Source: Nilaparvata lugens (taxonomy: Eukaryota; Arthropoda; Insecta; Hemiptera; Delphacidae). Taken from it: a stretch of 64,000 bases of DNA. The DNA lies in NCBI RefSeq assembly GCF_014356525.2, contig NC_052509.1:32573852-32637851 (forward strand), in the 5' to 3' direction. Position numbers and translations under genes: made by a program. Below, in pieces: positions 12,143 through 24,910 of the stretch (the first letter of the stretch is position 1; every line of letters begins with the position of its first letter). The notes under the pieces are model-generated. The model did no database searches and was not told where the DNA came from. It saw only the letters and a list, made by a program, of their open reading frames with translations.

Positions 12143-12866
12143 AATCAAATAAATTCATAAAAAGTTCTTATAAACTATATGATAGTATTCAACACGTTGC
12201 AAATTTCTTAAACTTGAATAAATTTATATAGCGCTTTAATTAATTCCCCAATTCACTGATAAAGGCCTGCTAATGAGCTCATTAGAACTAATACACTCAC
12301 AGTAATGATGTTCTTGTAGTTCTTGTAGAATAATTAATTACCTCCAATAATTAATTAGGCAGGTCCTTTTCGTCTCCGCTGGGCTTGGGTATGGTCCAGA
12401 TTTTTTATGAATTTCTATCAGTATTAAAAATATATTTACGGGAACAAATTACAATTAAGAACTCTTTGACAACACTGAGTTCACAAATAATCAAACATCA
12501 ATCACATATACTTGACATTTAGAAAGGGATTGGCTTGATGCATTTAAAAATTAATAGGAAGAAAGAACCCTAATCTTCATGTGCTCCTCACAGATCGTGA
12601 TCACAAGCCAGAGAGAATGATTTTCAGAAAAATTTCATCTCTTCCTTGAACGATTTGTAAGCTTCCTTTTGATTGGCTTTCTACCCTTAGTAAGACGTGA
12701 TGTAATTGGTTCCTTAAGATTCAGGGTTTTCCTAACTTAGTTATACAAAGATGAATAAAAATTTCTAAATAAATAAGTTAAGTAATAGTCTGAGAGTATT
12801 CTAATAAATAAATCTCGATATATGATGCCATAATACAATATACATTAAATTTTTTATGTGAGCTTT
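12143..12866. repeat. About 720-bp direct duplication, copy b
   Basis: Second copy of 11170-11890. To its right (12867-13469) is unassigned A+T-rich DNA without recognisable features, then the second 8-bp array. Confidence 0.92.
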
Positions 12867-13469
12867 GTGTACTCTTGGTTTTCATACTTTTTTAGATTTC
12901 AATAAATACTCGTGTAACAATGATAGTTGTCCTTATCTATTCACATAAACCTTCCCTAGTATATATAATATATATTTCATGAGTAAAACTTATAATTCAA
13001 TTCGTAATAGTTGATTGAGCAATCAGCTGGTTTGTTAAGTATTGATTCAAAAAACTGTCGATTGATCCCAGATCGATTGATGCATCAAATCACAACAAAG
13101 ATTCTAACCTCAAAATGTTCATGCAATCTTTTATTTTTTATAATCTGCCAATAATAAGCAAGCTGCTTTATAATTTTTATTTCTGCCAAAGAATTCTCAT
13201 TATTGTTTAATAACAATTTTGCATGGTTCTCTTATCGCTTAATAGATAACATGATTACTCTTATCACAAATAACATTCGATTTTACTTGAGCGGTACATT
13301 GACTAGGCTATCTATTCTTTCCATTTTTCAATTCTATTAAAGCTGAATTATTTATTTCCAAAGTATTCCATGGTGCTACAATACAATACGTCGACGCGCG
13401 ATTGAAAAGGAACATACCTGTCAAATTTCATGAAAATCTATTACCGCGTTTCGCCATAAGAATTATTAG

Positions 13470-14065
13470 AACATTTGAACATTTAAACATTGAAACATTT
13501 GAAAATTTGAACATTTGAACATTCAAACATCTAAACATTTAAACATTTAAACATTTAAACATTTAAACATTTAAACATTTAAACATTTAAACATTTAAAC
13601 ATTTAAACATTTAACATTTGAATATTTGAACATTCAAACATTTAAACATTTAAACATTCAAACATTTAAACATTTAAAATTTAAACATTTAAACATTTAA
13701 ACATTCAAACATTCAAACATTTCAACATTTAAACATTTAAACATTTAAACATTCAAACATTTAAACATTAAACATTTAAACATTTAAAATTAAACATTTA
13801 AACATTTAAACATTTAAACATTTAAACATTTAAACATTTAAACATTTAAACATTCAAACATTTAAACATTTAAACATTTAAACATTAAACATTTAAACAT
13901 TTAAACATTTAAACATTAAACATTTAAACATTTAAACATTTAAACATTTAAACATTTAAACATTCAAACATTTAAACATTTAAACATTTAATCATTTAAA
14001 ACATTTAAACATTCAAACATTCAAACATTCAAACATTTAACATTAAACATTTAAACATTCAAACA
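13470..14065. repeat. Second 8-bp minisatellite array
   Basis: About 0.6 kb of the same CATTTAAA/CATTCAAA/CATTTGAA units as at 6.2 kb, in the same orientation, with more CATTTAAA and a few degenerate units (one AAACATCT near 13527, the unit type of the small array at 1.1 kb). It passes without a spacer into duplication copy 2 through the shared letters TTGAACA. Confidence 0.95.
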
Positions 14066-15823
14066 TTGAACAATAGAAACAATGTAACATCACAATTCTT
14101 AATGGAATTAACTCAAAATTACGTTTACACTGGAAAGTACTTATGTTCGCTCAAGGAGAGATTTCACTGCTTTATTCATATTTGAAGCTATCAAAGAAGG
14201 CTATCAAAGAACTACCAAAACAATGATTTTCCAGTCCACTTTCAATAAATTGAAAATCACCCAGGAAGTTCTCTTGACTAGGAGCTAGAACATCGGATCA
14301 CACGGTTCATCCGCCATTGCAGTGAGATAATGAAGAGCAGAATGCAAGCACAGGATCCTCGAGGCACAACTCGAGTGCACTAGAGATCAGTGGGGTCTGC
14401 GCTGATGAGGTGGAAAGCATTTGATAAGTTGTTTGATGTGTTTGGGGCAAAGTGCCGGTGAGTTAGCGGTGCGATCCGAGTTTTGAAAGGCTCTTAATGC
14501 CCACCTGTCATGACTTGGTGGCTAGTAAACTCAGTGGTTGTTGTGTGCGGTGGGTTCTTTGGCGAGGGGTGACGCAGGGTTACCTCTGTGCACCAACACC
14601 GAGTTTGCTCTCCAATTTGTATGGAATTAAAATTCTTGCAACCTTGCCTTCGTCGACGTACTTTTACAACTTCGGGAACGTTTCCCTCTTCATTAATTTC
14701 CAATTCAAAACCAGGCGTCAAGAGGATTTGGCCAAACTGAACCGTCAACAAGCGTTTGCCAACGTTTGCCATCATATCGTTTGTGTGCTGCTGGCAAAAG
14801 TCGCTGCTCAGCTCTCTCCCTTCAACTTGATTGTTACGACAGCTTCATTTCAATATTGCACAAAGGCACTCTACATTGTAGTATGCATCTTCTACCAGGC
14901 TCGAATCGATAATATGATTACTGTTATTGCATGCATGATTTTACCAACATACTCAGTCTCAGCTGTTTTTTCAACATCATGTTTCATGTATTACTAGTAG
15001 TTCTGTGAACAGTGGACCTCACGCAGTATTCTCATACACGGTACCTGATTGAAACTATAGACCTATATGGAAATACAGCAATAGACTGGCTTCTCCATAC
15101 ATCTGTGTAATCACTTGTCAGCTGATTTATGATGAATAATTCTATAGTCTGATTTTTACTCTTATATTGGCGTATGAAGGAGTCTCATTTTTCCTTTTAT
15201 GTTATCCTTGAAATGCAAAATTTCCAAAAACGTTGCATATACTGTGAAGTGGTAAATTTTTGCTATCCATGTTGGGCGACATTATGTAATGGGGTGAATT
15301 GCCAACCATTCATTATGTGGTGCGCTATATTTGATATATACTGGAGCAATTGCTAAAATCCCTATTTTGCAAATAAATTTGCAAAAAGTTAAGGCCGTCC
15401 GGCTCGCAAATATGCTGGGTTCAAACCGCAGCTCTAGCTCAGTAGTGGATACATGAATATTCCAAATATATTTGATCACCACAGGGTTCAATGACTGGTG
15501 ATCAATAATTCTTACTGCTGCTTCCGTGAAGTTGTTGAGGAACACCAATAAGGAAGTCAAAAAGATAGCCGGTGACTGATTATCAGTAACCATATATTCA
15601 ATCGAAAATAATGAGAATCAACCATGGTTTCTCTAATTGACTCTTAAAACGCTTGTCATGAATACACGTATGCACCAATTTACCCTTTTGAAATTCCTTG
15701 AAACTCAAAGCGCCAGTTCTTGAAGCTCTCTGGATCGTTATTATGATATACTGTAGACTTATTAATATAATTATCAGTGAGATTTTTCTGGCTGAATAGT
15801 GCGACTATCATCAAAGGATGACA
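14066..15823. repeat. 1,758-bp segmental duplication, copy 2
   Basis: Second copy of 4472-6229, offset by 9,594 bp along its whole length, so no net insertion or deletion separates the copies. The left edge is fused to the 8-bp array; on the right the sequence continues into unique DNA (AGTAATGAATGC...). Differences seen include a C for A at 14593 and several transitions. Confidence 0.92.
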
Positions 15824-16117
15824 AGTAATGAATGCTCTGAATAAGATCAATGTTAATTGATTCGCTGATTTGATATGCTGCAGAAGATTTTTGCTTGGTA
15901 CCAAGACAGCTCAAACTGTATATCACGAGATGAATTAGGAAATAATAAAAAACTCTAGGATTTTGTATGCTGACATAAAACACAAAATATATTCCCATAA
16001 AATAATATATATAAAATATTCTTGATAAATTTAAATTTCTTTGGATAAATGAATTTTCTAATATTTGAATAATTATCATAAGACTTATTAGCATTTACAA
16101 TATTGTGAGCTGTAAAA
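15824..16117. other. Spacer ending in the repeated 64-bp segment
   Basis: Unique A+T-rich DNA; the last 64 bp (16054-16117) duplicate 11889-11952. No coding content is recognised. Confidence 0.5.
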
Positions 16118-16604
16118 CATTTATACATTCAAACATTTAAACATTTAAACATTTAAACATTTAAAATTTAAACATTTAAACATTTAAACATTTAAACATT
16201 TAAACATTTAAACATTTGAACATTTAAACATTTGAACATTTAAACATTCAAACATTTGAACATTTAAACATTTAAACATTTAAACATTTAAACATTTGAA
16301 CATTTAAACATTTGAACATTTAAACATTCAAACATTTAAACATTAAACATTTAACATTTAACATTTTAACATTTTAACATTTTAACATTTTAACATTTTA
16401 ACATTTTAACATTTAACATTTAACATTTTAACATTTTAACATTTTAACATTTTAACATTTTAACATTTTAACATTTTAACATTTTAACATTTTAACATTT
16501 TAACATTTTAACATTTTAACATTTTAACATTTTAACATTTTAACATTTTAACATTTTAACATTTTAACATTTTAACATTTTAACACTTTAACATTTAAAC
16601 ATTA
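16118..16604. repeat. Third 8-bp minisatellite array with a homogeneous sub-array
   Basis: The first 240 bp use the mixed CATTTAAA, CATTTGAA and CATTCAAA units. From about 16361 to 16588 the array switches to one nearly uniform variant, CATTTTAA, repeated some 28 times. Such uniformity beside mixed units indicates a recent local expansion. Confidence 0.95.
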
Positions 16605-17696
16605 AGAGAAATGGCAAACCGTCGACTTGAATCTTGGACCTCACTTCGCTCGGTCAATTAGGCACACGGTATATATTTCATCTAATCATTGTGATTAGTC
16701 CCAACGTTAGTAGACAGAAGGTTGATCACTCACAGATGTAAGATTCGAAGTGGTGGGGGGAATGCCAGCGTGACGTCACGTGTAGTAAAAATGTGATAGA
16801 GTAGCCACACTGAGCATACAGTTTATTCACTGTATCTTCGAAAACATCATCGTTTAATCCCCTCAAGATTGACCTAGAACTTAAAAATTCTCCATACTTA
16901 TAGCGAATGAATCACCGATTCTAATGATGTTGTTAAAAATATTTCAAGTTCATTCAACTTGTATGAATAAAATTAAGTTGGAAGTTTTTCAAGAATCTAA
17001 AAAACGTGACACGAAGAAGTTAATAAGCTGGAAAAGTGTTAGTAGACAACGTTATACTATTATAATTTCAGATTACACATAAAAAATCTTGATAAACCAA
17101 TGCATTGCAATAAACCGATCCCGATAAATCCGATGAATTTCATTCATATAAATGCACTGAGCACATGCTGGTATCGAGCACATGTTCTACGAGAATCGAA
17201 ATATCTCATCCCCGAAATTCACAAGCTGATGTATAGCCAAACTACAAAATATAGACACGACCTAGAAGATGAAGAAACCTTAAGGGTTTGAAAGGGAAGG
17301 TTAGGAAACTGTGTTTTTGCTTCTATATGGCAAAATGTTTGTATTATTTGAATGTTTGATAATTATTGTAAAGCAGAAACAGAAAGCTTGCATGTCAGAA
17401 AATGTTTGTGTTATATAATTTGACAAGACGTAAACTTATGATTTTCATGAATGCGATATTCTGCCTACTCTGTACTACAGCCTACGTCACGGCTGCTGTT
17501 CCCCCACTCCAATTGCATTTCAACTAAAATACTACAGATGAGTGAACAACCTTCTGTCTACTAACTTTGGATTAGGCCTACTGATTATACATTATACACT
17601 TTCTCAAAACAAAATTCTATGCAAGATCATTCATAGCATAGATAGAAATACAATTCAGTCAAGAGTGAAAGAGTAACAAGTGACACCCTCAGATTG
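16605..17696. other. Unassigned DNA
   Basis: Mostly A+T-rich. A short frame at 17100-17291 is not recognisable. The segments around 16705-16745 and 17540-17570 carry matching sequence in opposite orientation (AGTAGACAGAAGGTTG and CAACCTTCTGTCTACT), so an inverted-repeat element of roughly 0.9 kb may span 16690-17585. I did not resolve its ends. Confidence 0.35.
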
Positions 17697-19215
17697 AGAA
17701 CTCGCTCATAACTGTTGTACTGTATTCTCTGAAACCCGCAAAATATTTCTTCTACAAGAATAATACTGACAGTTGGTTTCATTAGAGTTCCCCTATTTGA
17801 AATGAAAAATTACTCTGTCGCTTCACCATATTTGTCCCTCATATGAATCCAATTTCATGAAACATGATTTCGATACAGAGTTCCAAGAGAAAATAAATGG
17901 CGAAAACCGCTCATTGATATCTCAACCTATATCAGTTCATCGATGTTAAATTATAAAGTTGTAAATTATGTTGTATTTCAACTAGCTGAAATCATAATTT
18001 CAGCTCAGGTTTATCTGTGTGATAGCTTCGAAATAGCCTCAGCTGATGTTATGAATGTATGAATGGAAGAATGGGATAAATTTTTGTAATTGAATGCAAT
18101 GAGTTCCTCAGCTGACTAAATGATAAATCACAACAATTTTTACTTTTCTTGCCCTAATACCATAGGTAAGGGAAGTATTGCTTTCCAAAAAAAATTAAGG
18201 TACCCTAATTTCAAGTTTTCTATACGTTTCAAGGTCCCCTAAGTCCAAGAACATGATTTTTGGGTATTGGTCTGTGTGTGTGTATGTGTATGTGTGTGTG
18301 TATGTGTGTATGTCTATGAACACGATAACTCCATTCCTAATTAACCGATTGACTTGAAATTTCAAACTTAAGGTCCTTATACCATGAGGACCCAACAATT
18401 AGAAATTCAATAAAATTCAATTCAAGATGGCGGAAAAAATGGCGGATAATTACTAAAAAACCATGTTTTTCACGGTTTTCTCGAAAACGGCTCTAACGAT
18501 TTTCTTCAAATTTATACCATTGATAGCTATTTATAAGCCCTATCAACTGACATGAGTCTCATTTCTGAGAAAATTTCAGGAGCTCCGTAATATTCTTGAG
18601 AAAAAGGACAGTTACTAAAAAACCATGTTTTTCACGATTTTCTTGAAAACGGCTCTAACGATTTTTTTCAAATCCATACCCTGTATAGTTATTTATTAGT
18701 TCTATCAACTGACATGAGTCTTTTTCCTGGGGTACTAATAAAGGGTCTACCCAATCCTTGAGAAATGGACTTTGTAACCTCCTTCTCGTGCATGAGGTAG
18801 GTAGGTACACGGTTTTTACTTTTTCTTCTTCCATATACCGTGGGTAGGTAGAGCAGTTTATATAAAGAACACAGTCATAGTCAAGATATTTCATCTGTAG
18901 AACAGCTGTTTTGACGAATTTCAAAAAAATCATCGAGTTTCACAATAATTTACATAAAGGAAAAAGTACTCTGAAAACAATTGTATATACACATAAGCAG
19001 TAGTCTGATCGTAGTTGCAAATATGTTGCCGTCAATCGTCATTATGTTATTCCCCTAAATTATTCTCGTTTGATAATGAGGCTGATAGTTCAATGAGCAA
19101 GGAAAGTTGTGTGAGTGTACCACACCAGATTTTTTCTCTTATGCCCTCTCAATGTTATTTTTATGTCCTGAAAAAAGACGAAGTACTGAGTTAATTCTGT
19201 TGTTCAATAGAACTT
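17697..19215 (+). repeat. Dispersed repeat Rep-B, copy 2, interrupted by Rep-A
   Basis: The parts at 17697-18141 and 19130-19215 align with Rep-B copy 1. They are contiguous there (the junction is near 2094) but here are separated by 0.99 kb of Rep-A. The block of roughly 1105-1785 of copy 1 is missing here. Confidence 0.7.
18142..19129 (+). mobile_element. Rep-A element, copy 1 (about 0.99 kb), nested in Rep-B
   Basis: Begins ACTTTTCTTGCCC and ends CCACACCAGA, with T-runs on both sides. It contains a GT-rich microsatellite (18275-18310) and an internal direct duplication of about 150 bp: TTTCTCGAAAACGGCTC at 18476 and its near copy at 18640. A 12-bp sequence (ACTTTCCTTGCC in other copies) at the start recurs inverted (GGCAAGGAAAGT) some 30 bp inside the far end. 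No coding region. It is probably a non-autonomous element; its class is unknown. Confidence 0.75.
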
Positions 19216-21475
19216 AACCTGTAAAAAGGTTCAAAGCATGAGTGTTCAAAATATGAAGTTGATTGATCAATTTTTTCTCAAGTTATTGTAGTAGTAGTAC
19301 ATACAAAGAGACAGACAATGATTTCGGCATTCAGTATGTCAGAAGTGAGAACTCGCTAAAGCTCGTCCAATTACTCTTATCCGTAACGTTTATATCACTT
19401 ATTGCGATATAATAGGTGCTTTCACAATTCTGAAACTCCCAATCATCTCAACTCGAAATTATTCATTAACAGAATGGAACGAGCTCCATGAACTGAATGA
19501 ATTGAGTATACGAAAAATGCTTCTAGATTTCAGAATTTAGAATAAAAAATGGAATAGAATCCCACGTTGCTTTTATTTACTGCATTCATGCACTAAACTC
19601 ACATTCATTCTACTTACCATTAAACACGCCAGAGAATCTATGCAAACCATTATATCTTGATAATGTGACATGCGTTAATACGCAAAATATACAACGAGGT
19701 TGTGTTCTGAGGTTGCAAAGGTTGCATCTTTCCCAATTGTATATAATAGTGGAGTTTTCGATTCAATAATTAATCTATTCGAAACTCATTATTAAATTTT
19801 GGAAAAAAGTGAAACAAGTCAGTAAAATTCGTGAACTCTCGGCACTCGGCACATTTCAATTGCCAACAAAGTAGGCCTACCTCTTCTGGGCAAACGCAAG
19901 TGGTCTACATTAATTAAACACACTAATAAACCCAACAACGTGATATAAATATTTATCAACCCACTTCGTACATGAACACTCACTCCTGAATTACAACCTC
20001 AAACTACTGCGTGTTAATGAATGGTTATCTTCCTGTGCTTTATGACGTTTGTTTGGTGGTTGTGCGTGCCTGGGTGCTTACATGCATGTGTGTGTGTCCA
20101 CATAGTTGAGTGAGTGTGTGTGTTTATCAGTCTGGTTCGCAAATGCGGCAAACTTCGGGGTCAAGTTGAGGGACAACTGCAAACAGCAAACAGAGCCTGT
20201 TTTGAATGCCCAGTTAACCCTAACGACCAGCTCGGCAACACATTCCAGCAACTCCCGTAATTTGCCTACTTGTTATACAAGATCAATGCCCCATTTAGAT
20301 TTATGTTCTTGTATATAAGCTAGGATGGTCACTTCTTGACGATACGTTTGTTCTATGACAAGAATAATATTCATTCAGGCTTTTGGAAATGATCTATTTA
20401 TTAGATATATTATTATTCTACTAACTACAATAAAGAATACACGATTCTCAAATCACTGAAAAAGAGAAATATTCATAATAAAATTTGTTCTTCCAATATT
20501 ATTATTGTTCTGAAACTTTGCCTTCCCTTCAACGTTTAGAGAATAGTAACTTCAGACATTGATACATCCTACTAAAGGAATGAAAGCTCAATAGTAAGTT
20601 AATTTCCCAAACCAGCAGTTCATAAAATACTCTAAAATAGACTACTATTCTAGATCTCTGTGCTATTGCATTATTGTTCAGACGTCCATCCATCGGACAA
20701 GCTAGTGATTGAATACTTGGTCAATGACTTAAATTGAAGAGTTTAATTGAACTTCCTTCTTTTATTTCTGATTAAAATGAAATTGACATTCATTCTTTGT
20801 GGCATTTTCTCAGTTTTTCACATTGACTCACTAAAAAGACTATTATTTTCAAGACTAGTTGATTCATATTTGCATTCCAATCAAAATAATTAATTAAATT
20901 TCCATCATATAACTGCATGAAAATTATTTTGTTGTTGATTTTGAAAATGGAAATTAGAATTTGAATGATTAATTTGAACGTTTCCCTTTAGTTTTAGAGC
21001 ATAATAGTTTCTTTACAGCTCCTCAAAGTTGTGAGGTTTGACAAAAAATAGATAATTATTTCAAGTACAACAATAATTTTGTTGATGATTTTTCACTGTA
21101 TATCAATATATAGTAAGGACAGGAAGAATTTGATCAATTCATCAATCTGATGATGACAACCTGAATCCATTCTAGATTTAAAGCATGGAAGTGTTCCAGT
21201 ATTGTATAATTTTCCCTAATTTTGATGAAGTGGATGGAGTGCCCTTGGAAGGAGTGTCAGTCAGAAATTGATAATCGCGAGTAAAACACGTAATGGTCCA
21301 TGAAGTGAGTTGGTGATGAGGGGTGGAGCGCTCGTTTAGTCTAGAAGCCATTGTAATAGGCGTTAAACTTTGATGCGCACTAATTATTCAGAGCAGTCAA
21401 TTGAATTGGAGTTTAATTTTGATTGCAAAATGAATGAAAGACAACAAGGGTGGGTGACATCAAGATCGATACCTT
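19216..21475. other. Unassigned A+T-rich DNA
   Basis: No transposon protein, RNA gene or clear repeat was noticed. A short frame at 20106-20318 lies in a GT-rich stretch and has no recognisable motif. Confidence 0.35.
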
Positions 21476-22090
21476 TCTCGCATTTGCTGCTTCTCTCTCT
21501 TTTGCGCTTCTGCTTTTCCTCTGTTCCGTCTCACAAAAATAGAACACTACTTTTTCTTTTAACTCTTTTCGTAGTCGTTCCCGAGGATTCTTTGTCTTGT
21601 CGTTATGTTTTCTCTCCCTTTATTACTTTCTTTCACGTTTCCTCTCATTCTATCTTATTTTATTTAACTCTTCCTTCTTACTCTCCTTCCACCTCCTTCT
21701 CGCTTCTTTTTCTATCTGATTCGCATGCACAAGGAGAATGCACACTTCAACCGATAATTCCCTGTCACATTGAACCTCCCACTCACACCGTCTATCTATC
21801 TTTCTCTGTTTTCCTATTCCTCTTTCACTCTTTCTCTCGCTCACCCACTCTTCTCCTCTATACCCTTCCACCTCAAAATGATTTTCAATCGAGCAGAACT
21901 CTCCCAATTTCCATTTCTTGCGTCGATCTGCCATTTTATTTTGTCCCTCGTTCGCTCCTTCATCATCAGTCTACCGAAGAAGCTTTTCAACTCGCAAGGC
22001 AATCTTCTTACTTTGTTGAGATTTTTCGGTTTCTATTTAGCAATATTCTCTTTGCTCAGAAACGATCCAGCATACCACAAAGCAGCGCTC
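21476..22090. other. Pyrimidine-rich tract on the plus strand
   Basis: About 0.6 kb in which the plus strand is dominated by C and T. Three overlapping frames are open here (the longest 21370-22122), a consequence of base composition, since TAA, TAG and TGA are rare in CT-rich DNA. The products are Ser/Leu/Phe-rich with no domain, so I do not call a gene. Confidence 0.5.
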
Positions 22091-22788
22091 TTTTCTCAAA
22101 AGAGAGATTAACCGGCCATTGAAACTTCCCATTGAGTATCTTTCTCTCGAACTGCTCCACTTTGAAACCTTCGAAATTCGTCGTCGAGTTGACTTTCCAT
22201 CTACCTAGTAATTGGAGAAAATCGTGCTAAAAATATTTGGGCGTAGAAAGAACGCGTCAGAGATTTAAGATTCCCGTGAACTTTTCAAGTTTTAAACTGT
22301 AAAGAAAATGTTGTTTAATATTTCATCAATTGGTTATATGATGGATTGTTGATTTATGATGATCTCATTCAATACTATCAGATAGGAGGAATAGCATAAG
22401 AAAATATCGAATAGTATGAGTCGTTTATCTTCCAAATTTCAAGCTGATTTTTTTGTTAACGCAAACCAATAACTGTCGACTACTGTCTGTTATTAGTGTT
22501 TCGGCCGGATGAGAGTGTAAAAAAGCACAATATAAGATTAACATCGGCACATAGCTTCACGAAAGAGAACAACTAGGACTATTGACTTTAGCTAACGCTG
22601 AAATTTGGAATATAAACACCGTATACCATGGGATAAACGACGTGAGTATAGATGGTGAAGTCATTGAATTCTTTGTTAAGATTTTTCGGTTCAATTTGAG
22701 CAATGTCTCTGCTCGCACTTACAGACAAATAATCATCGTTAAGCTAGTAACAAGATGAATTCATACTAGTGTTATGAATAGTGTTGGA
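22091..22788. other. Unassigned DNA left of the gypsy unit
   Basis: A+T-rich sequence with no recognised feature. Its last bases form the left flank of the large repeat-bounded unit. Confidence 0.35.
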
Positions 22789-22793
22789 ACTCA
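22789..22793. repeat. 5-bp direct repeat (ACTCA), left
   Basis: ACTCA here and at 32599-32603 bounds the whole 22794-32598 unit. Five bp is within the usual range for target duplications made by Ty3/gypsy integrases. ACTCA is also present at the inner edge of the right-hand terminal repeat (30618-30622), so chance or microhomology is not excluded. Confidence 0.5.
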
Positions 22794-24775
22794 ATATTGA
22801 CTGTATCAAATATGTTGTATAGCTTTGATAATATGAATTTGAGTGAAAATCGCTTTTGTGTACCTTCAGTATTAATTACTATGGAATTTATCAATAAATT
22901 GTGGATTGATCATCTGAGTAAATAGATATGTTAAGTCGCACTGAGTAATATTGCATCAATATTACGTGAAAGAATATTGCATCAATATTACTGAGAATCG
23001 AATTTATAATTCTGTCACAAATACAGTAATAGATAACATAAAAATATGATATACTGGTAATGTGATTATAATGATTAAGTTCGAGTCAGAATATGTACTG
23101 TAGGTTAACTGTTGAATATTGCAAGCACTTTATGCTGATGCAGCTGTTATCAGTTTATGGGTTTAGATTGTCACTCATTCAAATTTGTAAATCGAGTGAA
23201 TTCAAATAGACTAACTGGGGACATTGAATACTATATATTCGATACTGTCACAAAGAAAGAAGCAATTAACACTCCTAACAATATTACATTTGAGAACACT
23301 GGAGATTCTTTGGCCATTTTTGGTTGGATTAGTGAAAATCGCTGATGTCTACAATGTTCTTCTTGGATACACGTTTTGAATAAGTTTTCAATGAACTTTC
23401 CCCACTCTGTAAGAAAGTCTGAGTGTGCGGTATTGGAAAAACTTCTGAGATATACAAGGCAAGATATTTGGGACGAACCGTGTCGGTCTCACACGAACGA
23501 TATTGTGTCACGAAGGGTTTGGGACGTTGCTGGCATCTCATGGAGGGAATTTTTCACCGGATGATAAATCAGAATGCTGAAACATAAGCTGCAAATACAT
23601 GAGAAATTGAATCCGTGTGATGGGAGCGAATTTGTGATGGGTGGAAGAAAGGAGGCGGGAGGGAGATTGCTCGGATAACGCCGGACGAAAACAACATTAC
23701 TGAGGGCGTGTTTGGGTGGAGTAGAAGGAGACAACGATGATAAGAAGGAGAAGAGAAGGAAGAAGATGTGTGAGATGAAGTGGATTGTCAGCCACCCTGA
23801 TTGGAATGGGACAAATGGGACAAATGTGACGTCATCAATAAGAGTCATCTCATAAGAGTCTCGATCATGTTACTTTCTTCCTGCAAATTTCACAATGTGC
23901 ACCTTCTTGTTCGTTCACCTCTTTCCACATATATTCATGCACTTCAAGTCAAGTTGAGACAGAAATATCTTGTTCTCAATTATTCCCCATATTAAAAAAA
24001 ATGAAGGAGCTAATAAATAACAATACAATACTACAGAATCCAACATTGCAATAACCTTGCGACTCAAATTTAACATACAATGATAATAAAATAATAATAA
24101 TTATAATAATAATAAAGATACTAATACTTATAATAATTTTTTATTTCCTTTTCCTTTTTTCTTCGTCCTGATACCCCGAGAAGAAGGGAGTTTATTACAG
24201 AAAATATAGCAAACAAAAATGGAAAATACACTTAAAAAGAAAAAGAAATCTTACAAGCAAAAAGTGAAGAATAATAAACAAAGCAAGAATGATAAATGGC
24301 AATAATAATAAATGAATAATAATAATAATAATACGAGCTTTCATTGGAAGACAAAAAATAATAGAAAGTGACTATGTAATAAATATTGTCAGCCAATTTT
24401 CCCCATGGATAAAAACCGTCAGGGGGTGTTGGCTACAAATATAAAGCCAAATGAAACAAAAAAAGAGACTGAAAGTAGAAGCACATTACATGAGATACAA
24501 TATATTAGTAAAGTACATTCAGTGGTAATTGAACTCTTGAACTAAAGAGTATCTGTAACTCCAAGCAGCCTTGCAAAACTTGCTGAGATCAACCCAGCTG
24601 TCACTATTCAGAAATGCCTTCAGCTTATCCATCGAAAGCACGCTCCTCCTCAGATAATTGCACCTGATTTGCCGCAGTATCGGACGGACATCTGGCGATG
24701 AAGTGCACCACATCTCCCTTCTACCACAGATTGCACAGAGAGCAGAGTTTCACATCCTGGTTGATTGCATACAAT
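22789..24775 (-). repeat. Direct terminal repeat, downstream copy (candidate 3' LTR)
   Basis: Contains a GA-rich stretch (23640-23780), a TGACGTCA site (23827), AAT-type microsatellites (24080-24135 and 24305-24335) and, at its right, the 3' part of a LINE ORF2 on the minus strand. A 20-bp repeat (AATATTGCATCAATATTAC) is doubled at 22947-22993. Short frames here occur identically in the other copy. Confidence 0.85.
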
Positions 24776-24910
24776 TGTAACCAACCCTATTTGAGTAATC
24801 TCAAATAAGACTGCCTAACAAGTAGGAAGCAATGCTGGTCATGAGGGCCAGTGAATATTTTGGCAATCCTGGTTGAAATAAAATTTAAGCCAAGTCCGAT
24901 TGAATCTTAT
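24519..24910 (-). pseudogene. LINE ORF2 C-terminal remnant, longer copy
   Basis: On the minus strand, a decayed C-terminus of a non-LTR retrotransposon is readable. From about 24900 comes RIAKIFTGPHDQHC and QSYLRLLK; then, after a stop, LYAINQDVKLCSLCNL; another stop; then DVVHFIARCP. The last two give the CX2C...HX4C zinc knuckle that ends many LINE ORF2 proteins. After a frame change, MDKLKAFLNSDSWVDLSKFC and YSLVQEFNYH finish at 24519. The 5' portion above 24776 lies outside the direct repeat, so the remnant straddles its boundary. Confidence 0.7.

Noticed and set aside
21370..22122. 250-codon frame, longest non-transposon frame in the window
   Set aside because: It lies in a C/T-rich tract with three overlapping frames and no domain; its length is explained by composition.
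23157..23848. Frames of 62 and 119 codons repeated at 30986-31677
   Set aside because: They lie in the 1.98-kb direct repeat, so their repetition is not evidence for coding, and no motif is recognised.
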